Shown: positions 25,101 to 34,005 of the stretch, piece after piece | Position numbering within the stretch: the first letter of the stretch is position 1 | Layout: each line of letters begins with the position of its first letter | Assembly (NCBI RefSeq): GCF_000182925.2 | Contig: NC_026505.1 | Location: forward strand, 5,704,001-5,768,000 | From: Neurospora crassa OR74A | Taxonomy: Eukaryota; Ascomycota; Sordariomycetes; Sordariales; Sordariaceae | DNA: 64,000 bases | Direction of reading: 5' to 3' | Notes under the pieces: model-generated | Database searches by the model: none | The model's input: the letters and a program-made list of their open reading frames with translations, nothing else | Told to the model about the DNA's origin: nothing | Translations under genes and position numbers: made by a program

Positions 25101-28100
25101 AACGGCTTCTTGAGCTGATTACTCCCTCAAAGGTCAAGTTCGACGAGGACGAAGATGAGATTATGGTGGATACTCTGCTAAGGCAGAGGAGGAAGGGGGG
25201 AGTTCTTGGGCTAGAGGTTAAGAACTTCAAAGTAAGGGCGGGCAACTTGGCTTTACTTGATTGTATCCCGAGTTTGGTGGATGATCTCGCCAAGCTAGGG
25301 ACGGTCGCAAAGTATCTGCCCGAGGATGACAGGCCTGGGCTGCTTACGCTTGGGCAGGTCACAAACGTGGATTGTGAAGTCGACGTTGGAGGCAGGTTCG
25401 GAGTTGTTAACGCGCGTTTGACAAACCTTGAGCTCGCCCAAATTACGGTGCCGTCGTTGGTGGCTGTCGCGGTAGGCGTTGTTACGGTCAATCGAAACGA
25501 GAACAGCCCGATCGAGGAGGAGCTGGTTAGCACTTCCACTGCCCATGCTCCGGGTTCTTCAAAGGCGCCCGTCCTGATGATGCGCATGATCGACGATATC
25601 GAACCGGTGTTGAAGATCAAGTTGTTCGGGCTGAATGTGGATTACCGGGTACCGACAATCATGGACGTGCTGGGGCTCATCCAGGAAGAGACCACTCCAG
25701 AGGAATTTGAGGCCAACTTAGCTGCGTCTGTTGCGAACCTCGGAGGCCAGGCGACTGCTGCGCTAAGGAGACAAGATACGCCAGAGAGCCCAGTGGTGGA
25801 CAAGGAGTTCAAGCCCATCAAGCTTGATGTAGCTTTCCGCGACTGCGTTGTTGGCCTCAATCCTCTCGGTCAGGATTCGAAGCTGGCTATCGTACTGGCA
25901 GACTCGCATCTGGAAGCCATACCGGGCAAGGACAGCACGCTTGACGCTACAGCAACCTTGAAGAAGGCGTGCATTCTTCTCATTGATGATGTGAAAACCC
26001 TGCAAGACGTCCAGATCAACGCACGAGGACGCGCTCCAGCTATGAGCACTCCTCAGGCTCTTGAGCTATGCAGCAAGGGATTCGTCAGCATTTGTGAGAT
26101 GTCATCTGCAAAAGCCGTCGTCAAGGTTGGCAAAGACGAGAATGGGGAATCCCACGTAGAGGTGTCTGTCCGCGATGACTTGCTTGTTCTCGAGACTTGT
26201 GCGGACTCAACGCAGACGCTCATCTCGTTGGCCAACGCACTCACGCCACCTACTCCCCCTAGCAAGGAAATCAAGTACAGGACGTCCGTGTTGCCTGTCG
26301 AGGATCTGTTCGCATCTATTACCCCTGACGCATTCGGAAGAGCGGAGGGCGAGTATGACTTTGACGATGACTTTGCGGGTGCTCAGGGCATCGAGTGTGG
26401 CAATGAAGACGATGATGACTACTATGGCATAGGAAGCACGGAGCATCTCGAAATCCAGTCAGAGGGGTACGGTGTCGCGGAGGAGTTGTTCGATGCCACG
26501 AACAGTTCGCTACTCGGCGATATTGAGGTGGAGAATACGAATGACGGCATGCTGGTTAGCACTGCAAACCTTGACGTGCCTCCGGTCAGCAGCCAGAGTG
26601 AGAGTGACTTGGATATTCAGGAGAATTACTTCTCTTCTGAGCCAGTCAAGAACACAACGCTCCGCTGGAACTCGAGGAAAAACCTTTACGATCAGTCAAG
26701 TGATGCTCAGGTCTTCAAGAGCCCTCTCGTCATCTGCGTTCGGGATGTTCATGTCATCTGGAATTTGTATGATGGTTACGACTGGGTTCGCACCAGGGAG
26801 ATTATCACCAAGGCGGTCCAGGATGTGGAGGCTAAGGCGTACGAACGTAAAGCCCGAGCTGACCGTCACACTTATGAGGATGAAGGAGATGAAGAATCGG
26901 TCGTTGATGACTGCTTGTTCAACTCCATATATATCGCGGTGGGACCCAACGGTGACCCGAGTAACCTCAGACGGGCTATCAACCAGGAGTTGCAGTATCA
27001 GGACACCACCACCGAAACCGAGTCCGTCGCCACCACGGCCTTCACCACCTCAACTGTCCGCGCTTCAGGACACCGTCAATCGCGGCCGAGGGGGAAGACG
27101 CTGAAGCTTAGCCGCAGCAAGAACCACAAGATCACGTTCGAACTAAAGGGCGTCAACATCGACGTGGTGACCTTCCCACCAGGCAACGAGACCATCAATA
27201 CCATCGATGTTCGCATCCACGACTTGGACGTCTTTGACCACATCCGGACTTCAACATGGAAGAAGTTCGCCATGTACGACATCGACGCCGGCGAACGGGA
27301 GCTTAGTAAGCACATGGTCCATCTTGAGGTGCTCAACGTCAAGCCTGTCCCGGACTTGCCGGCTACGGAGCTCGTGGTCAAGGTTAACATACTTCCACTG
27401 AGACTCCATGTCGACCAGGACGCTTTGGACTTTATCACGAGGTTCTTTGAGTTCAAGGATGAGACGCAGCCTATCCATCAGTCGTCTAGCGATGTACCAT
27501 TTATTCAGCGCTGCGAGGTCGGTGATGTGCCAGTGCGGTTGGACTTTAAGCCAAAGCGGGTTGACTATGCCGGGCTGAGGTCTGGTCACACGACAGAATT
27601 CATGAACTTTGTCATCCTTGAGGATTCCAGGCTGGTGTTGAGACATGTTATACTCTATGGCGTCTCCGGTTTTGATAAGTTGGGCAAGAAGCTCAACGAC
27701 ATCTGGACCGCCGACGTCAAGTCGACTCAACTTCCTGGTGTCCTTGCCGGCGTGGCGCCCGTTCGCTCGCTTGTTAATGCCGGATCGGGCTTCAAGGACC
27801 TCATTGAGATACCCATCCGGGAGTATAAGAAGGACGGTCGGATCTTCCGCAGCATCGGTAAAGGAGCTACGGCGTTCGCAAAGACAACGGGCACCGAAGT
27901 CGTCAAACTCGGTGCCAAACTCGCCATTGGCACTCAATACGCCCTTCAGGGCGCAGAAGGCATGCTGGCCAAGAACCCACCCAACTACAATCACGCCGGT
28001 CCATCCTCTTCCTCCGCCGGCGTACCGGCCGGAGTAGACTACGAAGTCTGGGACGAAGAGGACTTTGGAGACCACCATACACCCAAGGCAATCAGTCTCT

Positions 28101-28456
28101 ATGCCGACCAACCGCTAGGCATCATGCAAGGCATGCGTGGCGCCTACGCCAGCTTATCTCGGGATATAGCGATTGCCAGAGACGCGATCATCGCGGTGCC
28201 CACTGAAGTGATGGAGAGCTCGAGCGCACAGGGAGCGGCGAAGGCAGTGCTGATGCAGGCGCCGACGATTTTGTTTAGGCCGGCGATCGGAGTGTCCAAG
28301 GCGATTGGGCAGACGTTGTTGGGAGCGACGAATGCGTTGGATCCGAATCATCGGAAGAGGATTGAGGCGGTGAGTTTCATTGTCCCTTTTTGACGTGGTA
28401 TGTAAAGTGATTTTGTGCTGACTGGTGTGATGATACAGAAATACAAGAAGCACTAG
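22166..28456 (+). CDS. atg2: Autophagy-related protein 2 (ATG2), lipid-transfer protein
   Basis: There are three exons, 22166-22339, 22406-28369 and 28439-28456; introns are GTATGT...TAG and GTGAGT...CAG, and the last exon codes only KYKKH. The protein is 2051 aa. The N-terminus (SLLPKQLLRFILARLDLLD, then LEALTNLPPTFKI) is the chorein-like start shared by ATG2 and VPS13, which line a lipid-conducting groove. Residues about 190-500 are Ser/Pro/acid-rich and look disordered. The C-terminal conserved ATG2 block is seen at GFKDLIEIPIREYKKDG and the following GKGATAFAKTTGTEVVKL, near residue 1860. ATG2 bridges ER and growing phagophore with Atg9 and Atg18; that role is from the family. Length fits other filamentous fungi. 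The start (AACCATGTC) is the first AUG of the conserved block. Confidence 0.95.
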
Positions 28457-28961
28457 GCGTAGGGCAGCAGCAGCAGCAGCGACGGCCCTTGTAAAATCTG
28501 TCAAACACGGTTATAGGTATGGAATCACGGAATGTACGAGGGATACGGCTGTTGAGGGTCATGTCGGTTTTGTCAAACTCTGAATGACCATGGAAGCAAC
28601 GAAACGATTTTACAGTTTCCGTTGACAAGAGGAAAGACTCTTCTTTTCCCTTTCTTCTTGTCATGGATAAGAAGCAAGCATGAAACGCATGGAATCAAGG
28701 TAGTCACCTGTGGTATGGCTTTCACGAACATTTTCTCTTTTTGTTTCTCCTCTCTTGTACTGGTTGGGCTTGGGTTTCATGCTTTGGGCTGGTTGGTTGG
28801 TTGGTTGGCTAGGTACACGGGGCAGCAGCAGATGCATCATCATCATCATCATCATCATCGTATTTTGTTCTTATATGACTATTTAGTATCACAGGTATGG
28901 TATGGTATGGTATATCACAACACGTGTAACAGACACACGAACACACACAGAGACACACAAG

Positions 28962-28993
<32 letters not shown>

Positions 28994-29150
28994 TGGAATA
29001 TAGAACAGATAAGAACAACATGAGGAAAGATGGAATGCAGTGTACTATCATTGATCATGTTCCGATCTTTTGCTGAAGGAGCATGACCATGACTGCCCAT
29101 ACTCATAAGGTGAATCTTCAAAAAAGAATAACAACCAAGAAAGAAAGCAA
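28457..29150. other. ATG2 3' region with simple repeats
   Basis: This is the 3' UTR and spacer before the tRNA. It holds a CAT/ATC triplet run at 28835-28859 and a CAGA tetranucleotide run at 28962-28991. I see no gene. Confidence 0.7.
28835..28991. repeat. CAT and CAGA microsatellites in the ATG2 3' region
   Basis: A CAT triplet run (28835-28859, about eight copies) and a CAGA tetranucleotide run (28962-28991, seven copies) lie 100 bases apart. Confidence 0.9.
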
Positions 29151-29222
29151 GGTCCGCTGGCTCAATGGCAGAGCGTCTGACTACGAATCAGGAGGTTCCA
29201 GGTTCGACCCCTGGGTGGATCG
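29151..29222 (+). tRNA. tRNA-Arg (anticodon ACG), intronless
   Basis: The 72-nt cloverleaf folds completely. The acceptor arm pairs GGTCCGC with GTGGATC (two G-T pairs) and the discriminator is G. The D arm pairs GCTC with GAGC, the anticodon stem pairs TCTGA with TCAGG around the loop CTACGAA (anticodon ACG, read as ICG after A34 deamination), and the T arm pairs CCAGG with CCTGG around TTCGACC. The internal A box (TGGCTCAATGGC) and B box (GGTTCGACCCC) are good. It lies in the spacer downstream of ATG2. Confidence 0.97.
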
Positions 29223-29261
29223 AGATTTCGAAAATGCTCTTCAGAAACTGAATTTGATATC

Positions 29262-29272
29262 TTTTTTTTTTT
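29262..29272 (+). terminator. RNA polymerase III T-run terminator
   Basis: A run of 11 T residues lies 40 bases past the tRNA end, with further T-runs near 29300. This is the expected Pol III stop. Confidence 0.75.
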
Positions 29273-29827
29273 CTTTGATTTTCTCTTTGGCAGCCTCTTT
29301 TTTCTTTTTTTTTTGTGGAGCTGAAGGGTGGCAGGGGTCCCCGTCCTTGGTGTGGAGTATACTATTTACCTACCCATGCTCACTCACTATGGTATGGCGG
29401 GAGTTGTGGATGTTGTGGAAACTGCGGGTGTGTAGCTCGGGCAACGATGACGGACAAGTCAGACAGATGTCGTCTATACGTAGCCAGCTTCTTTTTCTTT
29501 GATTCCTTGATATGTTACTGCGAGCAAGTATCTGGACGACTGTGTTTGTTTCTTAGTATCATACTCATTGAGGTATGTACGTAATGTATGTCTATCCTGG
29601 AAGGCTTTTTGCTGGCTCAGTTGTTAACCGTGTACAGTTCAGTCCAACCAAGCCGGATGTTCCGAACCCATTAACGAAATCCAAGTGAACTCAACTGATA
29701 TACCTGAATACCTCTGAAGTTTCAATCTCATGTTCATTTCATCGTACATGTACACGCTTGAACTTCTCTACACTTTTTCTACTACTCCAGGTCTAGACAA
29801 GAGTCAAGGAGGAAAAGAGTTCCAAGT
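29273..29827. other. Spacer between tRNA and the desaturase 3' end
   Basis: I see T-rich sequence after the tRNA, then unremarkable DNA that should include the desaturase 3' UTR. No gene is apparent. Confidence 0.6.
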
Positions 29828-31212
29828 CTAAGCCTCAATCTCATCATCCCCCCATCCGGCCTCCTTGGCTTGGTTCTGCGGCTGCTGCTGCTTCGCGCTA
29901 ACAGTCCCGCCACCAACCACCCTACCCCCAACCTTCCTCTTGACCCTGCACCGCATACCAATCTCCTCGTCAAAGATGAACTGCCAAAGCACATGCGTCC
30001 AGCTCCGGTGCTGCGGCAGCCCCTCGTAGAACTCGGACGCGATCTCGTACAGCTTGGGCAGCCGCGTCCAGGGGATCGCAGGGAAATCGTGGTGTTCGTT
30101 GTGCAGTCCCACGTTATACGTGACCCAGTTGAGCGGGCCGTAGTAGCTGAACGTCTCCGGGACGGGGATCTTGTTGTCCGGGTTGCGGGCTTCGGGCGTG
30201 ATCTTCTCGTAGACGTAGTGTTCGGCGATGAAGTGGCCTGCCGTGGGGTGCAGGCTGCCGGCGAGGAAGGAGCTTAACAAGAAATAGAGGAGAGAGTTGG
30301 CGGTGAAGAGGGAGTCGGGCAGCAAGAAAACAATGGCGTAGTCGAAGAAGAGCTGGATGGTCAGGTTGAGCCAGTGCACCCAGGTGAAGGGCACGCGGTA
30401 GATGGCCATGGGGCGCAGGGCGTAGAAGAAGATTTGGAAGGTGCAGAAGAAGGCTTTGCCGAGGATCGAGTCGAGGAAGAGGGCTTCGAAGGCGGTGGGC
30501 AGGTCGGTGTCGAGACCGTCGACGCCGAGGGATTTGTGGTGGGTTAGATGGTAGGGCTGTTGTGTAAGAAGTGTGTTAGTTGGATGCTGGTAGTATACAC
30601 TGGAGGAAAAGGAAAGAGAGAGGGTGGGTAAAGAGGAAGTAAACGTACCCGGAAAGAAGCACTATAAGGCACGGCAATAGGTAAGTTGGCGACAATGGCA
30701 AACAGCCTGTTGGCGGTGGGCGAGCGGAAGGCCAGGTTGTGGGAGATCTCGTGGATGGCCAGGAAGAGGTTCTGGTTGCAAGTGGCGCCGAAAACGTAGG
30801 CTGTGAGCCAGAACTTCCACGAGAAGAAGGAGGTGTCGCGCAGAAGGTGGGCGAGCAGGAACTGGAGCGACACGACGCCGAGGACAACCCATTTGGTTAG
30901 GGGTTCGGGACCGCAGAGCTTGGTGACCTGTTGAACCATACGGTCAGTATACAAGATATTTATCATGTTGGAGACTGGAATATGAGTGGCCTGACTGACC
31001 TCTGGATGCGCCTTGATGATGGCCATACGACGTGTCCGGTGCGGTTCCTCGGTGTAAGTCCAGAAGAAGTCCTTCTCGAGAGCATCGTTCTGGTCGCCGG
31101 CGCCGGCGCTGGCAGAGGACGAAGAGGTGGCGTCTAACTTTCCATTCTGTTGTTGTTTCCTTTGCGTGGACGACGAGTCCGTTGTGGCCGTCGTTACTGC
31201 GGAGGCGGCCAT
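29828..31212 (-). CDS. Sphingolipid delta-4 desaturase (dihydroceramide desaturase, DES1-type)
   Basis: There are three exons, 31212-31000, 30927-30649 and 30556-29828, giving 406 aa. The enzyme introduces the 4,5 double bond of the sphingoid base in the ER, with cytochrome b5 as electron donor in the family. Visible marks are the N-terminal DFFWTYTEEPHRTRR block (48-62), hydrophobic spans, and the three His boxes: HEISH (130-134), HLTHH (167-171) and HNEHH (about 314-318). KFWLTAYVFGATCNQNLFLA precedes the first box. The first intron is 72 nt, a multiple of three and without stops, so an unspliced message would read through it. I treat it as an intron because GTCAGT and CAG flank it and removing it restores HPEVTKLCGPEP. 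Residues 1-45 are Ser/Thr/Gln-rich and variable. An upstream in-frame AUG would add about 31 aa and seems unlikely. Confidence 0.93.
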
Positions 31213-32101
31213 GACCGAGATATGTTGTCGGTTGTAGAGCTTCCTTCGGAACTCGTGGGGAGGAAAAGGTATTCGTGCGAGTTCCCAAAAGACAGACAAG
31301 CCCAACTTTTCGCAAGGAAAAAATAAAGAATTGGAAAAAGAAGGTGTAGGAGAGAGAAGGATGGTGAAATTGGAAATTCAGGGTCCAACTCGAACCACTT
31401 TCTTCAGTAGCACCACGCTGCCAACGCCCACACCCTCGTCCCGATCTCCTTATCTGTCTGTTTACTTGTACACGCGGGGGACCCACCTGGACACCACCTC
31501 CACGCACTGCAGGCAGTGGCAACCAAGCCTGGAGCGTCTTGGCGAACGGTGGGCATCCAGGGGTAGTTCGACAGTGGACGAACAGTGGACAGTCCAGTGG
31601 TTCACCGCTGTCCCACGCAGTCAATATTCGCCCCCGTGGATGGAGGTACGGACGAGAATGGCCCAAGCTCCCGGGCTGCAGTTGGTTGCTGTGCCCCTGA
31701 GATGCCATAGAGGTACCCCTGAAATATCCAAACAGTCGGTTGTCGTCTCGGTGGTTCATCGAGTGGTGATCTGATATGTACCCAACATCATGCCAGCGAA
31801 AGTAGAAAGTGGTTCGGTTCTCAGCCAGATATTCTCGTTACAGGCTCAGAGCCACTGTGTTTACTATGTAAGCACATGATGGCTGTCTTCAACCAGTCCC
31901 ATCGATTGAGGATTTTGCAGACGAAGGTAGCAAGTATGCGCATCATTTGGCTTGAAGTCATCACGAAATTATTGTTGGATATTTTAGATCCTCAAATATC
32001 AACAGAGACAGGCTCAAGTCGAAACCCAATGGCATGAGATATCTATTAACATGTATCATATAGTCGGTACATTAACCCTATCTAAAATCAAGCCGCCTGC
32101 T
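31213..32101. other. Desaturase upstream region and DnaJ 3' region
   Basis: The part next to 31213 should be the desaturase leader and promoter (minus strand), and the part next to 32101 the 3' UTR of the DnaJ gene. Frames up to 147 codons overlap the leader on both strands but carry no domain. Confidence 0.6.
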
Positions 32102-33466
32102 CTATAACTCCTCATGCTCGTGCCCCTCATGATCATGATCATGATCATGCATCACTGGCTGATCAGGCCTCCCGCTGTCCTTGTGTAGGTCAACGCCAAT
32201 CTTCCCCCTCCACTTCTCAAATAACGCTCGGAACTCCTTCTCCATATCGCTTTCCATCTGGTCCGGCAGCACCACCGCATACTCGACGTAGAGGTTTCCG
32301 TATTCCGTCTGGTGGTAAACGCTGTCTCCGTGCTCATGCCACTTGGGCATACCCTCGCCTGGTATCGTATCGACCTGACCAGGCTGTACCACCTCGCCTT
32401 GTTTCCTTCCCAGCCTAACCACATGTCCATCCAGATGTGTAACGTTTCTTGTCCAGTCACCCATCCACGCCTCCCGGAGGCTGATAATCTCTTTCCAGAA
32501 CAAGTCGTCACCCTTCCTCCTAAAGTAGATACCGTCGAGGTGATCCGGGTTGTTTTCCTCAGGGTTTGGACTTGGCTCCTTCTCCACGACGGTAACGATC
32601 AGATCACCGGCAACATGATCCGGGCTCTCGTCCGCCTCGTTTTCGTACACGATCCTTGACCCTTCGGCCATACCACGCTCAACCTTCACTTCGACCGTCG
32701 CCAACTTGCGTATTACCCTCGTTCCCTGGCACACGGGGCACTTGTGCTTTATGCTCTTGCCCTTTCCGCCGCACTTGTCGCACTGCATCTGCATTTGCTG
32801 GATCATGCCCGGCGCCAGTTGGTGTCTAACGATGCGAATACCGTGGCCACCACAAGCGTCGCAGGTATCGACATGCTTATCCGCCGCTCCCGTGCCCTCG
32901 CACTCCTCGCAAATTTGTTGCTTTTCCCACAGAAACTCGGTTGTGTGCCCGTTGTAGAAATCGACGAGAGGGATGCCGACTTTGAGCTCGACGTTGGGAC
33001 CGCGTCGCTGGCCGGGCTGGTTGCCAAAGTGACCGCCGCCGCCGAAGAAGCGGGAGAAAAGATCAAAGGGGTCGTGATGTTGGCCGCCGCCTTGCTTGCG
33101 CTGCTTGAGGCCGTCGTAACCATATTGGTCGTAGATCTTGCGGGATTCGGGGTCGATAAGGGCTTCGTAAGCTTCCGAGACTTCGACGAACTTGTCGTGG
33201 GCTGTTGAGTCGCCTCTGTTGGAAGTGAGCGTTAGTGGGTGACCATCGGGAAGGGGGGGGGGGGGGGGGTTGGGAGGCAGAGATAGATAGAGAACGTACG
33301 GGTTCTTGTCGGGATGGTATTTCTTGGACAATTGGCGGTAGGCCGACTTGATCTGCTTGTCTGAAGCCTGCTTGTCGAGGCCGAGAACCTTGTAGTAGTC
33401 CTCAACACCAAGTGCAAACTGCGCAAGTGTTAAGAGAGCCAGCAAGGCTCCCTTTTTGAACCACAT
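32102..33466 (-). CDS. ER-lumenal DnaJ co-chaperone, Scj1/ERdj3 type
   Basis: There are two exons, 33466-33300 and 33215-32102, giving 426 aa. Residues 1-20 are a signal peptide (MWFKKGALLALLTLAQFALG). A J domain follows, with EDYYKVLGL and HPD at 51-53, the motif that stimulates Hsp70 ATPase. Next come a Gly/Phe region with FFGGGGHFGN, four CxxC(x)G zinc-binding repeats (CEECEGTG, CDACGGHG, CDKCGGKG, CPVCQGT), the substrate-binding C-terminal domains, and a His/Glu-rich tail ending HEEL. HEEL resembles the HDEL/KDEL retrieval signal, so work with the ER Hsp70 (BiP/Kar2) is likely. The start was chosen because it begins the signal peptide; an AUG-less extension upstream reads MFSKHT only with an alternative start. 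The 84-nt intron contains a run of 17 G on the plus strand (33253-33269). Confidence 0.93.
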   Translation of the reverse strand: MWFKKGALLALLTLAQFALGVEDYYKVLGLDKQASDKQIKSAYRQLSKKYHPDKNPYVLYLSLPPNPPPPPLPDGHPLTLTSNRGDSTAHDKFVEVSEAYEALIDPESRKIYDQYGYDGLKQRKQGGGQHHDPFDLFSRFFGGGGHFGNQPGQRRGPNVELKVGIPLVDFYNGHTTEFLWEKQQICEECEGTGAADKHVDTCDACGGHGIRIVRHQLAPGMIQQMQMQCDKCGGKGKSIKHKCPVCQGTRVIRKLATVEVKVERGMAEGSRIVYENEADESPDHVAGDLIVTVVEKEPSPNPEENNPDHLDGIYFRRKGDDLFWKEIISLREAWMGDWTRNVTHLDGHVVRLGRKQGEVVQPGQVDTIPGEGMPKWHEHGDSVYHQTEYGNLYVEYAVVLPDQMESDMEKEFRALFEKWRGKIGVDLHKDSGRPDQPVMHDHDHDHEGHEHEEL

Positions 33467-34005
33467 GGTGATCTCTGTCGCTGTGTGCTTGCTGAACAAG
33501 ATAGATTAATCAATGGTAAGAAAGACCGAGTAAAGAACGACTAGGATTATACTAGAGTGTCGAGGGCATTCCACGCCAGTGACCGACGTGGTGACGGCAA
33601 AAGTGTCACGATGGGGGGAATTAGGTTGTCGAGGCCAAAAAGGTACCTGGAAGTATGGAAGATTCCACTTATACATTTGGCGATAAACAGCCCAGCGCCA
33701 GATAATGCCACCTGGTCGCTACCAAAGCATGTTAGCTGATTGGACGGAAGGAATCACCGAACCCCTGGTCGCTGAAGCTCAAGCACATGCCTAGTGTAAC
33801 CCCCCGGGGCAAGCTGAACGTAGCGGGACGAGATGGTGCAACAGGCCGATAAGATAAGGATTTCAGTGCTTGGTTACCTACTGTCGACAGTTCCCGTCAG
33901 TGATGCCTTCGTTCGCCTCCCATCCCAGGCAGGGCATCACCAACCAAATCTGGTCAGCAAACACAGAGTCACTGTCGCAGTTGGTCGAACAGATACACCA
34001 CACCA
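33467..34005. promoter_or_regulatory. Divergent promoter region, DnaJ / Prp2 helicase
   Basis: These 539 bases drive two divergent genes. GACGTGGTGACG at 33585-33596, about 120 bases upstream of the DnaJ start, contains a GACGTGG core like that of unfolded-protein-response elements. This fits an ER chaperone gene, but one short match is weak evidence. Confidence 0.4.
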
